Source: Begonia masoniana (lineage: Eukaryota; Streptophyta; Magnoliopsida; Cucurbitales; Begoniaceae). Taken from it: a DNA stretch of 64,000 nt. The translations under genes were made by a program, and so were the position numbers. The DNA is taken from positions 31,781,574-31,845,573 of the forward strand of contig CM039512.1 of NCBI GenBank assembly GCA_022432975.1, read 5' to 3'. Positions within the stretch are counted from its first letter, which is position 1; every line of letters begins with the position of its first letter. Below are positions 11,783 to 24,468 of this stretch, in pieces. The notes under the pieces are model-generated. The model was not told where the DNA came from and searched no databases. It was given only the letters and a program-made list of their open reading frames with translations.

Positions 11783-12270
11783 TCCAACGTGCCCTCATAA
11801 CAAAGCATTTGGAGGAAGATTGTCAATGTGAGAACGTATTCCACAGTCACTCCCAGGTTAAGGACAGAGTATGTTCAATGATTATCGACGAAGGAAGTTG
11901 TGTAAACGTAACTTCCAAAGAAATGGTTGGCAAACTAGGGTTAGTGACGAGATCCCACCCAAGTCCATATAAGTTAAGATGGTTGGACGATAAAGATGAC
12001 GTTAAGGTCACCAAGCAAGTTACTATAGACTTCACCATAAGCAAGTACAAGGACTCTGTTTTATGAAATGTAGTGCCCATGAATGCAAGCCACATACTCT
12101 TGGGAAAACCGTGGCAATACGACTGAAAGGTCATGCATGATGGATTCTTGAACTACTACTCGCTGAAATTCAGTGGAAAGAACATTAAGCTAGTGCCTAT
12201 GATGCCTGAGCAAATTGCTAAGGATGAGGCTAAGAGGAAGGAAGAAAATGAAAAATCAAGCCTCTTCATG
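11783..12270 (+). pseudogene. Element C protease region, broken
   Basis: SMIIDEGSCVNVTS (about 11876-11917) corresponds to the element B active-site block, but the conserved glycine after Asp is Glu here. The second block HILLGKPWQYD follows at about 12090-12123. In-frame TGA codons occur at 12064 and about 12124. This copy cannot encode an active protease. Confidence 0.75.
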
Positions 12271-12389
12271 ACTAAAGGTGAGATACATACCACCTTCTGT
12301 AGTGGATACCCTTTTATCATGGAGATGCTTAAGGATAGGGTCATGGAACTAGGAGAGACACCTCCTCCTGTTCACAACTTTTATAGCAA

Positions 12390-13213
12390 TTCCAAGATAT
12401 GTTCCCTGAAGAGTTACCTCAAGGGCTACCACCTCTATGTGGTATCAAACATCAAATTGATTTGCAACCGGAGGCTGCACTACCAAATCGGCCAGCCTAT
12501 CGTATGAACCCTGAGGAAACTAAAGAATTGCAAAACCAAGTGCACGAGTTATTGGACAAGGGCTATTTTCGAGAATCAATGAGCCCCTGTGCAGTACCCT
12601 CCTTATTGGTTCCAAAAAAGGACGAGACCATGAGAATGTGCATGGACAGCTGAGCCATTAACCAAATTACGGTTAAATACAGATTTTCTATCCCACGGCT
12701 CAAAGATATGTTGGATGAGCTCAGTGCAGCCTCCATATTTTCAAAGGTGGACCTCAAGAGTGGCTACCACCAAATTAGGATGAAGGAAGGTGATGAATGG
12801 AAAACCGCTTTTAAGACAAAATATAGGCTATTCGAATGGATGGTCATGCCATTTGGCCTGACAAACGCCCTAAGTATATTCATGTGCTTAATGCATCACG
12901 TACTTAAGGGATTTCTTGGAAAATTCATTGTCGTCTATTTTGATGACATATTTGTGTATAGCGTAGACCTTCCACAACATCTACACCACCTTAGTATACT
13001 ATTTCAAACCAAAAGGAATGTTAAATTATTTGGTAACCTGAGCAAATACTAATTGGACAAGATAAAGTATACTTTCTTAGATTCATCATCTTTAGAAATG
13101 GAATAGAAGTCGATGGGGAAAAGATCAAGACTATTAAGAATTGGCCTATGCCGAATGGAATTACTGAGATACATAGCTTCCATGGACTAGCTTCGTTCTA
13201 CAGAAGATTTATC
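12390..13213 (+). pseudogene. Element C reverse transcriptase, broken and cut by solo LTR D
   Basis: RT blocks in order: LVPKKDETMRMCMD, a stop at 12651-12653, SKVDLKSGYHQIRMKEGDEW, FEWMVMPFGLTNA, and the catalytic VVYFDDIFVYS (about 12930-12962; the YxDD box). A stop then precedes a GLASFYRRFI block that normally marks the end of the RT connection region. The reading ends exactly at the insertion site of D (13213/13214) and resumes at 15589. Confidence 0.85.
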
Positions 13214-13489
13214 TGTCACGACCCTTACCCGTATAAATTTTTTTTTTTTTTTTTTATAAGTACAAACTTTAATAACTTAGCGTTTAAGCGGAAATATACC
13301 TTTAACCCAGAACAGTTTAAGTCTAAAAGTTAAACCATTTAATTAGGACCTAAAAACAATTGAATTAGAACTTAAAACAATGCATTAAAACAATTATAAA
13401 TAGAAGAAAACAATCGGCCAACGAAGCAGGGGCAAAACAGGGATGGCGATCCCATTACACAGGGGCTACCAAACGCCAAAGGATAGGCG

Positions 13490-13640
13490 TTCGTGCGCGA
13501 TCGGCCAACATTGGCCGATCGGGCGCCCCTTCGATGGCCACCTGCGATCGGGCGCCACTCTTTCCGCGCCCGATCGCGGAACTCTCTGGAAAACCCGAGA
13601 GTTCCGCGACCAGTCGCTACCCCTTCCGCGACCAGTCGCC
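13490..13640 (-). repeat. Palindromic GATCGG/GCGACC motif cluster in LTR D
   Basis: Short self-complementary words recur: GCCGATCGGGCGCC, GCGATCGGGCGCC, GCCCGATCGCGG and GCGACCAGTCGC. GC content is far higher here than in the surrounding LTR. The cluster lies near the LTR 3' end, as do motif arrays in E, F, G, H and M. Open frames crossing it are by-products of the GC-rich stretch. Confidence 0.65.
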
Positions 13641-14727
13641 CGCCACATGTCTTTCTTTCCTTCCTTTCACGCCCTGCTCACCAATTTCTCACACAACACT
13701 TATACACATTTCAGCATTCACATTTCCTTCATCTTTCTTCATCACTTACCATTACAATTTCACAAATCACACTTCTATACAATAACTGTATAGACACTCT
13801 ACTGCCGGCTTCACTAATTACGCGTAAATTAACTCAATCACATTTAAAAACATAACCACCTTTCATGAAAACGAACCGCATGGTTCCATTTAAAACATTT
13901 ACATTTTCCTACCTGTTTTTAAAACCATCCAAACACCACAAAACATTCTACAAAACACTTTTCGTCATCTATAGAGTCTCCAAACATCCTAATAACATAT
14001 CTAAACATTTACAAAATCTGTACGATTAACCATTAACTCAAAAACGTCACTAAAGACCCTCAAAACTTTTAACCGTGAGTCACAAACCTAGCCAAAACAC
14101 AAGCAGCCGCCACGATCTCCACCCATCGACTGCTACACTTGATCATCGTAAGGTGGTTCATCACCTTCGTTCTCGTCACCTACATCATACAATAGCTACA
14201 TTAAGCCTAATGCTTAGTAAGGAGCGTACTAAACATAACATCACATATATATGCATGACATTTGTAAAACATTTTTTGTTTCATTTCTTTAAACCATTTT
14301 CTTGCCCCGTGAGAAACATACATCTTGCCCCTTAAGAAACATAAGTCTTGCCCCGTAAGAAACACAAGTCTTGCCCCGTAAGAAACATACACGTGAGAAT
14401 CATACATTTGACGCGTGAGAAACATACCCGTGAGAATCATACTTTTGACGCGTGAGAAACATATATCATTCACATATTCGTTCATTCATTTAACCTTTCA
14501 TAAAACATGCTCGTAAATAGTTCGTATGCATTTTCGTAAAACATGATGCATGAGGGGTAACATACATAAGGAAAACCTATCGAGCGAGCACTACCTAATT
14601 CACTAAGGCACTACTTAAACTACCCGCCTTTCCACAAACCCCTATACCCACCTTTTTATCACAACAAACATCATCAACATTGTACGACGTAGGGCCTTAG
14701 TGGCCGGAAAGCCTAACGCTCACTTAC

Positions 14728-14773
14728 CTGGCGTCCTAAATATGCCGAGCACCGTCCTTTGAGCTTGAGTTAC
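14728..14773 (-). other. Predicted leader micro-exon 2 of LTR D
   Basis: On the minus strand TGTCCTAG/GTAACT opens and CGCCAG/GTAAGTG closes a 46-bp segment. The following acceptor, ATGATGTAG/GTGACG, has its exon side at 14179. It is preceded by a branch-point-like TTACTAAGCATTAG. Confidence 0.55.
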
Positions 14774-15588
14774 CTAGGACATTTAACAACAAACCATTAA
14801 TATCGACTCACGAACATCAAATCTAACAATTTGTTTTCTCGAGCTAGGACAAATTCTTCTAAAAACTCTAATTCACCTCGTTTAGGCATTTTATCGAGCA
14901 CTTGGTGCTCACAAACTTCAAAACCTCCATTAATGTCTTTCAACCACATTTCCAACAACCTAACTTTACATTAAACCTCTACCAACACCATTAATCAACT
15001 CCAACAACTTAGATTTAACACTAAACACCAACAATGAGTGATAAATAACAACCCTAACTATTTCTAACACAAACCCCTAATTTTCTTTACAAACCCTAAC
15101 TCGAAATCACTCCAAAACGACAAATAAATTTAACCAAAACGTAGAGCTTACCTAGCACGTTGTTTTGTTGAAGAAACTTGGAGGAGAAATCTCCTAAAAT
15201 GGAAGAGAAATCGAACGATGGAAATGGCGATGGAGAGGAGGAAGAAATCGCCAAAGAGAGAAAAGGAGAGGTTTCGTGCGTGGAGAGGAGAAGTGAGAAA
15301 GAGAGAGAAGACTTAGGTTTTTAATAGATTTTGACTTTGACATTTACTTAAATGCCCTTTGTAAATTTCCTAACCTAAACCATTATTTCGGCTATCGGTT
15401 TAATTTCTCCAAAATTCCCTTATTCCTCCAAATATTCCTATTTATTCTTAGGGCTCTAACGAAACTTCTCGTTGGTCATTTGGACTAAATTTAATATTTC
15501 TACGAATTTAATACTCTATAATGCTTAAAATATTAAAATTCGAAACTTAAGGCCCGAAATTCCTAAAACGAATTTCTCGGGTGTTACA

Positions 15589-16139
15589 TTATCAGGGATT
15601 TCAGTTTTATTGTAGTACCTCTTACCTACTGTACAAAGAAGAGAAAAGACTTCTTATGGACCCCTACTTGTCAGCGTAGTTTTGAGATGATTAAGGAAAA
15701 ATTATTCCAAGCCCTTATCCTAGTACTCCCTGATTTTAACAAAGTTTTTGAAATGAAAATCGATGCTTCCGGAGTTGGCATTGGAGCCGTTCTTATGCAA
15801 GAAGGGAAACCTCTTGCATATTTTAGCGAAAAGATCAAGTGAGTCGTGCTAAATTATTCCACGCATGACAAAGAATTTTATGTCATCATACGAGCAATTT
15901 AGCAATGGCAACACTATCTTTTGTCAAATGAATTCGTGATCCACACTGACTACCAAGCCTTGAAGCACATTCGTAGTCAGAACAATCTAAACAAGAGGCA
16001 TGCAAAGTGGGGGAAATTTCTAGAGAGATTCCCTTACACTATTAAATACATTAAGGGGGAGAGCAATGTGGTTGCATATGCCTTATCGAGGAAACGCATC
16101 CTTATAGCTACTCTAGGAACTAGATTCTTCGGATTCTAA
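15589..16139 (+). pseudogene. Element C RNase H region, broken
   Basis: Continues the pol frame after solo LTR D. IDASGVGIGAVLMQEGKPLAY (about 15760-15822), then [13 protein letters not shown] (15933-15971) and [16 protein letters not shown] (about 16045-16092) are RNase H blocks of Ty3/gypsy RT-RNase H. Stops at about 15841 and 15900 break it. The final Asp of the usual VADALSR motif is Tyr here, a further sign of decay. Confidence 0.8.
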
Positions 16140-17533
16140 TAGATCAAGAACAGTTATGCATTAGATGCACATTTCGGAACACATTATACTAAATGCCTAG
16201 ATGGAGGGAAAGGAGAGTACCGTATTGCGAATGGCTATCTACTTAAGGAAGGAAAATTATGTATCCCTGAATGAAGTATGAGACAATGCCTCATCAAGGA
16301 AGCTCACAGCGGGGGCTTAGCTAGCCATGTCGAGGAGAGCAAGACCTTGGATCTACTTAAGGAGCATTTCTTTTGACCCCACATGAAGAGATATTTACAC
16401 CGCATGATCGAACAGTGCGCTATTTGTATAAAGGCCAAGAGTATAGTCCTTCTCCAAGGGTTATATCTACCCTTACCCGTACCGACTAGACCGTGGGTTG
16501 AAATTAGTATGGATTTTGACCTAGAATTACCACAAACCGCTAGAAGCAAGGATGTCATCTTGGTAGTTATGGATCATTTTTCGAAGATGGCACACTTCAA
16601 TTCTTGTGCCAAAACTGATAACTCAACCTATATTGCTGACATTTTCTTCTAAGATATTGTCCATCTCTATGGGATCCCACACTCTATAGTGTTGGATAGA
16701 GACACTAAATTTTTAAGTATATTTTGGAAGACCTTATGGAGAAAAGTGGGGACTAAACTGTGTTTTAGCACATCCTTCCATCTCCAAACGGATAGGGAGA
16801 CAGAAGTGGTCAACCGAACTATAGGTAATCTTCTGCGTAGTGTCGTAGGAAAGAAGTTATCCAACTGGGATATTCTCCTACCTGAATTAGAGTTTGCCTA
16901 CAATCAGAATGTCCACTCTACTACGTGATGGACACCCTTCGAAGTGGTATATGGATATAATCCCTCCATGCCACTGGATTTTGTGCCCCAACCTATGAAG
17001 GAATCGGAGACCCCTTAGGAGCAGGAAAGGCAGCAAAAATCAAGGAATCACACAAAAAGGTGCGTAAAATCATAGAACAAAAAAATGAAGGTTATGCACG
17101 ACGGGCGAGCAAAGGTCGTAAGGAGCTGATTTTTAATGTAGGTGACTTAGTATGGCTACACTTACGCAAGGAAAGATTCCTGGATAAAAGGAAATCTAAA
17201 TTACTACATAGGGCTGACGGACCTTTCAAGGCGTTGGAACGAATCAACAACGCCTACAAGATAGAATTACCCGGCAACTATAGCGTGTCGGCAACCTTTA
17301 ATTTCCAGGATCTATCGCTTTGCGTAGGAAATGAATTTGACATTAAGGAGGCCCACGAAAATGATTTGAGGTCAAATCCTCAATTACTCAGAGAGAATGA
17401 TATGCCCCAGAGGCCCATGACTAGATCCCGGACTAAGGTCCAAAACATATCCAAGGCCCATAATACATTTAACTTGTTTTCTAACGAATTTAATTCCTTT
17501 GCAAGTAATAATCTCTTCAAGGACTTAGAATGA
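16140..17533 (+). pseudogene. Element C integrase, broken
   Basis: Zinc-binding remnant CAIC at about 16418. Catalytic core with MDFDLELP, then IVLDRDTKFLS (16687-16719), then TEVVNRT (about 16800-16822), the D, D, E positions. The C-terminal block is GDLVWLHLRKERFLDKRKSK (about 17141-17200), followed by an NFQDLSL stretch and a tail RPMTRSRTK. Stops at 16650, 16926 and about 17017 interrupt it. I see no chromodomain at the C-terminus, unlike elements G and J. Confidence 0.8.
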
Positions 17534-17614
17534 GAGTCTAACTCTATGGACATGGATCAACCATTACATGTCATCACTTGGGATGCACGGATTAAAGGAA
17601 CTAAATAGGGAATT

Positions 17615-18646
17615 TGTCTTCCCTGCATCAACACTGTGTAATCTATTTTATGTGAACTAATTTGGCAAACGTTAGCCTTTTTGTTTTGACAAACTATTAG
17701 TCATTTTATACATGCATATAGATTGTGTGGTTAGATTAGATGCTTGCTAGGATTAGATGTATGGTGGTGGCTAATTAGGGTTACATAGTTGGACATTTTA
17801 CTTGTGGAATGGCTCGGCCATGGAGGAGCAACATATTTGGCCACCGATTTGCACCAAGTGTGATCAAACTCAAAGATGACATGGATTAATGACTTGGCAC
17901 CTAAATGACAAGTGAATGTTCACCTAAGTATGGATGACATGGCAAGAGGAGTGTGCTAGATGGAGCTTGTACGGATCACATCACCTCCTTTTGCTCACCA
18001 CTCAATCTCGGCCATCCACAAGGCCAAATGATCCAATGGTTTCTTGTAAAACCCTAGACACTTAGGTTAGCTATTTAAGCATTGTTTTCGGTAGTTGTAA
18101 GGGTCTTTTGGTGAAATGAAATAACTATTTTCCTTTAGCAAACGAAGTTGGTTTTGGGAGAGTTTCCAAAGGTTGATGCCTTTTGGAGTTGCTTGCGGGT
18201 TGGTGCCCAAAGGTAAGCTTAGTTTTGGTGAACTGAAGGAGAAACCCTCCATTGCTCTTCTTGTTGTGGTAGCTTGAAGAGTTATCTTCCCACATTTCTC
18301 TCCAAGTCTCTTAGAGGCTAGAAAATAGAAGAAGTTGGTCATTTATCATCCCCAAAAGCTATACACTTTTCTTTGGAAAAGAATAGTAGCTGAGAGCATA
18401 CCAAGTTAAAATCAGCCAGCCTCGGGTCTTAGTGTTTATTTTCCCATCCATTTCATTATTCCATCTAACTTTCCATTGTTCTTAAGCATCACTCCTAAGA
18501 TAATATTTACACCAAAAATTGTTTGCATTGGAGCACATTACAAAATACTTTTGCTGGTCCTTATTTGAGTACTCTCAGGTTTGCACAAACCGAGTACTGC
18601 TTTGGTTTTGTGGGTTGTAACTTCGTTTCTTGTAGGTGAAATCACA
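17615..18646 (+). mobile_element. 3' LTR of element C
   Basis: Begins TGTCTTCCC after AGGGAATT, the same junction as in element B. It contains TATTTAA at 18072-18078 in the same context (CTATTTAAGCAT) as the B LTR. The right end is estimated from the ATCACA at 18641-18646 and from where the inverted gag relic begins; its partner LTR is not in the window, so the end is uncertain by some tens of bases. Confidence 0.6.
18072..18078 (+). promoter_or_regulatory. TATA-like box of the element C LTR
   Basis: TATTTAA in the context GCTATTTAAGCATTG. The B LTRs have the same heptamer in nearly the same context (4919-4925 and 10127-10133), which supports it as the LTR promoter core. Confidence 0.5.
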
Positions 18647-19016
18647 TCTTGAGGACTCGTTGCCTGACCATCAGTAGAGGTCCTTCCAGAGCGTGAACAA
18701 CTTCATCCTCTAATTCATCCTCGTCCTCACTGACTAGTTCACCAGTGGATTCCTTCAATACCATGGTACGCCTGTTTGTGCACTAAGCCATGAAATGGCC
18801 GGTTCCTTGACACTTGTAGCACTTCAGGCTACTTGTCTTAACCTTGTCGGCACCCCCTCTAGTAGTTTTTGCAATTGCGTCATTAGGAGGCCAGGTTAAG
18901 GTGTAAGGCTTCTTCCAGTTAGCCTTGGTAGTGAGTTTGCTAGTTTCTGGTGGTTTGGGGGTATACTTGGGAATCTGGCTGGTCTTAAAGGTAAGGTTGG
19001 CTTTCTTTTTTCTCAT
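18647..19016 (-). pseudogene. Inverted gag relic (host of element C insertion)
   Basis: On the minus strand the frame from 19016 encodes a lysine/proline-rich Gag tail and a zinc knuckle CYKCQGTGHFMA. This is followed by an in-frame stop just before the final Cys, and then a linker (LVSEDEDELEDEV, LEGPLLMVR) homologous to the gag-protease linker of element B. It is therefore a fragment of the B/C family in opposite orientation. Element C appears to have inserted into it at its left edge. 19017-19167 holds nothing I can identify. Confidence 0.7.
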
Positions 19017-19167
19017 GACACCTCATCCCATAAGCACTAACGGAGACTCCACCTCCTTCACGGTAAAACCCAAAACTGACGCAATGATTGAAAAATTAAG
19101 AGTGTGTCGACCCGGTATCGAACAACACTCAAGCAAAGGAGTGAGATAGGGGATCATACTGTCGATG

Positions 19168-21420
19168 TGTAACGTCCCCTTTTTCAATACCTTAAACAAA
19201 ATGCATGGATACGTCTATAACTAAGCATATCCATATAGACAAAAAAGATTCCCCAGACAGTTCCAGAATATTTACTGGAACATAAATCATTTTATCAAAG
19301 GTTTCAAATGCATTTTCAAAAACACACTTAGAGTCCTTAATTAACATATTTTAAAACCTATACATTCATTCCTAATCTCAAAATATCTAAATTCACTCTA
19401 AAATACCTATACATCTTCCCACGGGTCAAAATCACTCAGACTGCAAAGCACACTCCCATGGGCATCCTTCTTCAATCCGTACGTTCATCTTGTTGGGGAA
19501 TATCTTCCTCACCTTCTTCAAATTCACCTACACCATAGAGACGTCTATGAAATAAAACTCAGTAAGTCAACGTAAATGTAAATGCATGACGTGCATATGC
19601 AATTTTTTATAAAACTCATTCGTTCATTCATTCATTCATTTAGTGACAGTCTTTGGTTCTGGGGGATTCACTCGGCAGATAGAAAGGGCACATCTGGACG
19701 TTAGATAACCCTTACCACTTGAAGGGAGGAAAATATGCTTACAACCAGAACGCCATGTCTGAACCTCTCCCCGAATAACCAACATAGGGGTTGTTTATAT
19801 GATACTTACATAGTTTCCATTCTTTTCATGAAATCAATACATAGTTCATTTTTGCATGAAAGTTTAAAAGCATGATGCATGAACAATGTACAATACAATA
19901 GCATAACTAGACTATCAATAAAGAACAATATAAAAAAAACATTCTAAAGCTACCCAGCTAACTACCCATCCACTTACACTAAATTTACATAAAACACAAA
20001 AATCCTCGATACATCAAATTCTCGTGGTGTAGGCCAAATCGGCCAAGCAAATCACGAAGATTTTCCTCAGGTCCTTAGCAATTCAAGTTTGGAAATCCGT
20101 TAGCTTTGTTCTTGTCAGTCTCTAACAACCTAACAAAATATTCAATTCAAAAACATAACTCAAGCAAAGTAAAATTTTCAGATTTACACTAAATATAGGC
20201 TAAACTGCAATTGAGCGTATCTCACTCAATTTTTATCGAAATCCCTTAATTCCAAAGCATAAAATTTCCTTAAAGAGTCTATTTTAAGATGGTGGAATTC
20301 ATTTTAAAAAACCACTCACCAAAAATAGTATAAAATTGATCAAACCGAACTGCTCGCTGAACTTTTCCAGTTTTTGTACATTAACTTCAAAAATTCATAA
20401 CTTATTCAATTCTTATCCGATTTCAACAAGACAACAACCAAATTAAACCTCAAGATGTCTAGTTCATCATGGTAAAATATATTTAACAACCTAACTTAAA
20501 TAGCACAGCCGAAATTAATAAAAACTGAAACTCCTTTGTTTTTAACCCTAAATTTCAGAATTTCCACAAACCTTTACTATTCATCATCTCCTTCCCATAA
20601 CTATCATATACTTTGCTTATACATCGTAAACAAGCATCCTTTAGAAGAAGAAACACAGAAACAAAAAATGAAATTTCATGCATCATGTTTGGGTTCATCA
20701 ATACCCAAACTATTCTACCAATACTTGAACTTTTATACCTATAATCAATATGATTTAACAAATACAAAAGAAAACTTGCTTTACCTTGAGAAAACCCAAA
20801 GAAAAGAGTAGGATTTGGTGCGGAAGCTTTCTGAAAATGGAGGAGGGAGAGAAGTGCTTCGTGGGAGAGAGAGTTAAAAAAAATGAAAACTTATCCTTCA
20901 CTACTTCAACACTTAAAAAGGATAAACACAAAATTAAAAGAAATGACATCATTTGATTGGTAAACCAACTCTCTCTCTCTCTCTCATAAATTTCTAAAAT
21001 CCCCTCCCCCCAAAGCAAATTTCACGGCTGGTTTTTTCGTAAGAGACAAACTTTTGACTTTTCCATCTTTTTAAATGGTTGACTTTTCAACCATAAGTTT
21101 TACCTTCATCTCTTTCTTTCTTCATTTCTTTTTCATTTTTCATTCTTCACATAAATCCCAATATTTTACACAAAATTTGACTTTTCAAATACTTGAAAAG
21201 TTTGACTCTTCAAACTTTAACTCTTCTTTTTTTCTCTTCTTATTTTCCAACGCCAAATTAGAAATTTTGCATAAGGGTTTGACTTTTCAAACTTAATCTT
21301 CTTCTTTTATTTTCTTAAATCGTCCAAAACAATCCATCCAAAATATACATTACATTAACAAAGCATTTTGTACATATTATTTTAGGGATAATACATAGTA
21401 TAGAAAATTTGGGTGTTACA
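19168..21420 (-). mobile_element. 3' LTR of truncated element J (minus strand)
   Basis: Bounded by TGTAAC on the left and GTTACA at 21415-21420. To its right is the reverse complement of a polypurine tract and the GAGGACAAAATTTTG block typical of the 3' end of chromovirus pol, so this is a 3' LTR on the minus strand. An acceptor-like GTGTAG/GTGAAT is at 19528/19527 and TGCATG lies at 19876-19881. Donor sites are less clear than in the other LTRs: CAAG/GTAAAG near 20785 and TTGG/GTGAGT near 20328 are candidates. Confidence 0.8.
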
Positions 21421-21460
21421 TTTTACCCTCCTTAAACAAAATTTTGTCCTCAAAATTTGA

Positions 21461-22640
21461 TTAACCAAAAAGTTCAGGATATCTAGTTATCATATCCTGT
21501 TGTTTTTCCCACGTGCCTTCCTCCACTTCATGATTACTCCACAGAACCTTCACTAGGGAAATCTCCTTGGTCTGTGGCACTTTGATCGAATACTCTAGAA
21601 TTCTCATTGGTTTCTCTTCATATGCCAACGTTAGTTGAACTTCTATTTCCATTGGCTCTACAACATGAGATGGATCTCATATACACTTCCTGAGCATAGA
21701 TACGTGAAACACGTTGTGAATTCCCTCCATAGAAGTTGGAAGTTGTAATTTGTACACTGTCTTTTCAATCTGTTTCGCAATAGGGAATGGTCCTAGGACT
21801 GACTTTCCCTTTCTTACAAAATCGCATAACCCCTTTCAATGAAGAAGACGAGGTATTTCTGAAGATATCTGTATAACTTTTCTAACGACTTTGAGCTGTC
21901 TCAATCCGTCTAATAATAGCGATTTTTCCTGCAGTTTGTTGTAGAATATCAGGTCCAATCAAGCTAACCTCGCTAACTTCATCCCAATACAGAGGATACC
22001 TACATTTTCTTCCATATAGTGCTTCATAAGGAGCCATACCAATTGTAGCTTGAAAGCTATTATTGTAGGAGAACTCGATTAGTAGTAAATATTTACTCCA
22101 CGAACTTTGAAATTCCAACACACAGGCTCTAAGCATATCCTCTAGAATTTGATTCGTTCTTTCTGTCTGTCCATTGATCTGAGGATGAAACGCTGTGCTG
22201 AAATTCAGTTGAGTTCCCATAGCTTTATGCAGACTTTTCCATAATTTAGAAGTGAATCTCGGATCTCTGTTAGAAACAATCGAAACAGAAACCCCATACA
22301 GTCTGACAATTTCTTGAACATAAAGCTCTGCTAGCTGATCCATGGAATACGTCATCTTGACTAGTAGAAAATGGGCTGACTTCGTCAAACGATCCACTAT
22401 AACCTAGATTCCATTGTGCCCTTTCGTAGTTCTAGGCAGTCCTACAATGAAATATGCTCCCATTTCTATTCTGAAATCGACAAGGGTTGTAAAGTTCCTA
22501 CTGGCCTTTGGTGCTCTACTTTGACCTGCTGACAGATTAAACAAGTTTCCACGTACCTAGCAACTTCTCTTATCATGTTAGGCAAACCAAAAGTGCTGTT
22601 TCAAGTCTCTATACATCTTTATGCTACCAGGATGTACAGA
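21461..22640 (-). pseudogene. Element J integrase and chromodomain-like C-terminus, 5'-truncated
   Basis: Minus-strand pol fragment closely related to element G. The integrase zinc-binding region (CLICQQVK at about 22530) is in broken frames. The core 22397-21882 has MDRLTKSAHF, VSNRDPRFTS and FHPQINGQTERTN (D, D, E positions) and YEALYGRKCR. At 21652-21461 the stretch EEKPMRILEYSIK to LVKVLWSNHEVEEGTWE resembles the C-terminal chromodomain-like module of Tekay/Del elements. Frameshifts or stops separate the pieces. The upstream pol is absent: homology ends near 22640 and plus-strand element E sequence begins by about 22700. Confidence 0.8.
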
Positions 22641-23259
22641 CCATAGGAGTGTTGAGATTAGTATTGCGAGCATGGTTACGTAGATAATGTGAGGGTGTGT
22701 AATTAGAAGTTTAACCAAGCAACAATTTTGAGGACAAAATTCCAATTAAGGAGGGAAGGATGTAACACCCGAGTTTTTCGGGTTTTCGCTCCTAGGGTAT
22801 TTTCGTAAATAAGAAATATAAGTCCGTTTTGTAAGCAAGAGGTTTTATTAGGGCCCTAGGAATTTATGGGATTTTTAGAATAAGTAAATTTTTAGAAATC
22901 CAAATTGATAGCATAATGTGTAACGCCCCGAGTTATCTGAACCCGGTTTGCTACTCATAACGCTGAACCGAACCATGACGTCTTGATGCAAAATTTAAAA
23001 TTTCACTCGACAGCCAAAATTTGACTTTTTCTTAAACTAAATATATTTTAAAACTTGTAGCGGAAAATCAATTGGACATCAATGAAGCTAAGTGACCTGT
23101 GAAAACATTTTAAAATGACTGTTGGAAGTGTTAAGAGTAATTGGCTAAAAGACGTAAAGCTAAAAAAAAATAAACGCGGAATGCCCGTGAAGTTGCCGAA
23201 GTCGAACACATCTGCCGACGACAAAGTCAACGGAAGAAGCAGAAATAGGGATTAGGAGG

Positions 23260-23610
23260 TTTCTACCGATGACGTGTACAAACAACGCACCACCATCTAC
23301 CGATAAGCCAACCCAACTACATCTGCCGATGAAGTCAACATAACTTCATCTGCCGATGAAGTCAACAAAACTTCATCTGCCGATGGAGTCAACATAACTT
23401 CGTCTACCGATAGATTTTCATCTGCCGATAGACAAGCACGCGACATCCACCGACAACGACATTACGACTCCTTCCGATAAGATTAAAATATACGCTACAT
23501 CTGCCGATAGCAAAACTACAGGTTTTGCGACTTGCACCTGCCGATGACGTCAGCCGGATGTTCTCTCTCTCATCCAACGACTTTACTGAAGGCACCTTCC
23601 GATAGGCAAA
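23260..23610 (-). repeat. CATCTGCCGATG-type motif array in LTR H
   Basis: About a dozen copies of an ATCTGCCGATG or ATCTACCGATA word, several followed by AAGTCAAC, occur in 350 bp with irregular spacing. CATC and GATG at the ends of the motif are complementary, so each copy is a short inverted repeat. Confidence 0.75.
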
Positions 23611-24417
23611 ACGACAAAACTAAACATCCAAAAACAAACCAAATCACTGCCCTTCCCAAATTCAGTAAAAACAATGTTTTCAAAATCCAACAGAATACCA
23701 ATATCAGAAGATTCTCAAAAATGTTTTCAAAGCTTTGAAACCACTATTGTCATAAAATTTTCAGTAAAACATCTATACCGAACTAGTTACCCTCAACTCA
23801 ACACCTGCAGCCATGGATTAAACCGCCTCAACAGATGACCAAACCGATGCCTGAAAATGCTCCTCCAACCAGCCTATTCCTCATGTTGGTCGGTAAACAT
23901 ACCTTCAGTAACTTCTTCACCTACATCACAAAACTCATCTATTAGCCTAATGCTAAGCAAGTAGAGCGATGAATGAAATGGATCAATGAAGCAATAATTT
24001 CCCTAAACATGCGGTCTCTACTTTCTCATCTCAGTTGTATTCAAATTCGTTCTCTGTTGATCCCTCTGTACGATGGGAAAGTGGATCAGTCATTCCCCAA
24101 AGCATACATCCTCTGATCTCAATTAAGGGGCGGATTAATTCCCTTAACAGTTAACTGGTCTGATCCCCCTGTAGGATTGGGAAGTGGATCACTTTTCCCA
24201 AAACCTCAATCCTCTGTTCACAGTTAAGGGGCGGATTAATCCCCCTTAACAGTTGTTCTGATCATTCTGCTCACACTTACCATGCGTTTCATGTAAATTC
24301 ATTTTCGTAATCTTTCAAAAACATGATGCATGACAACTGGAAAATAAACATACAAAACATACATAAACTCTACTATTTTATGATGTAGGCCCGAAGGCAC
24401 AAACAAACTCTACTTAC

Positions 24418-24468
24418 CTGGATTCTTGGCGAGTGCTCGGTTAGGAGCTTCTTCGGGATCTTTCTCAC
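24418..24468 (-). other. Predicted leader micro-exon 2 of LTR H
   Basis: Minus strand: GTTCTAG/GTGAGAAAG opens and AATCCAG/GTAAGTAG closes a 51-bp segment. The preceding donor is GAGCTAG/GTAAGTTTC (intron from 24691). The following acceptor is GTGATGTAG/GTGAAG (exon 3 from 23920). Confidence 0.6.

Larger units (their letters stand above)
13214..15588 (-). mobile_element. Solo LTR D with TTATC target-site duplication
   Basis: 2,375 bp. The minus-strand reading starts TGTAACACCC and ends GTCGTGACA. TTATC is present immediately outside both ends (13209-13213 and 15589-15593), and there is no internal region, so this is a recombined solo LTR. On the minus strand it carries leader splice signals (donor at 15151, exon 2 at 14773-14728, acceptor ending at 14180). 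It also has four CTTGCCCCGTAAGAAACATA-like units at 14300-14400 and a GC-rich palindrome cluster at about 13490-13640. Confidence 0.9.
10784..18646 (+). mobile_element. Element C: degenerate Ty3/gypsy element, interrupted by solo LTR D
   Basis: Contains gag, protease, RT, RNase H and integrase in order on the plus strand, then an LTR at 17615 to about 18646. Its 5' part lies beyond element B, outside the window. Solo LTR D (13214-15588) splits it between RT and RNase H; removing D and one TTATC restores continuity. Gag and protease are clearly related to element B, so B may be a deletion derivative of this family. Many nonsense codons and frameshifts show it is old. Confidence 0.85.

Noticed and set aside
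13443..13855. Three overlapping frames in LTR D
   Set aside because: GC-rich palindrome cluster opens several frames at once; all lie in a solo LTR.
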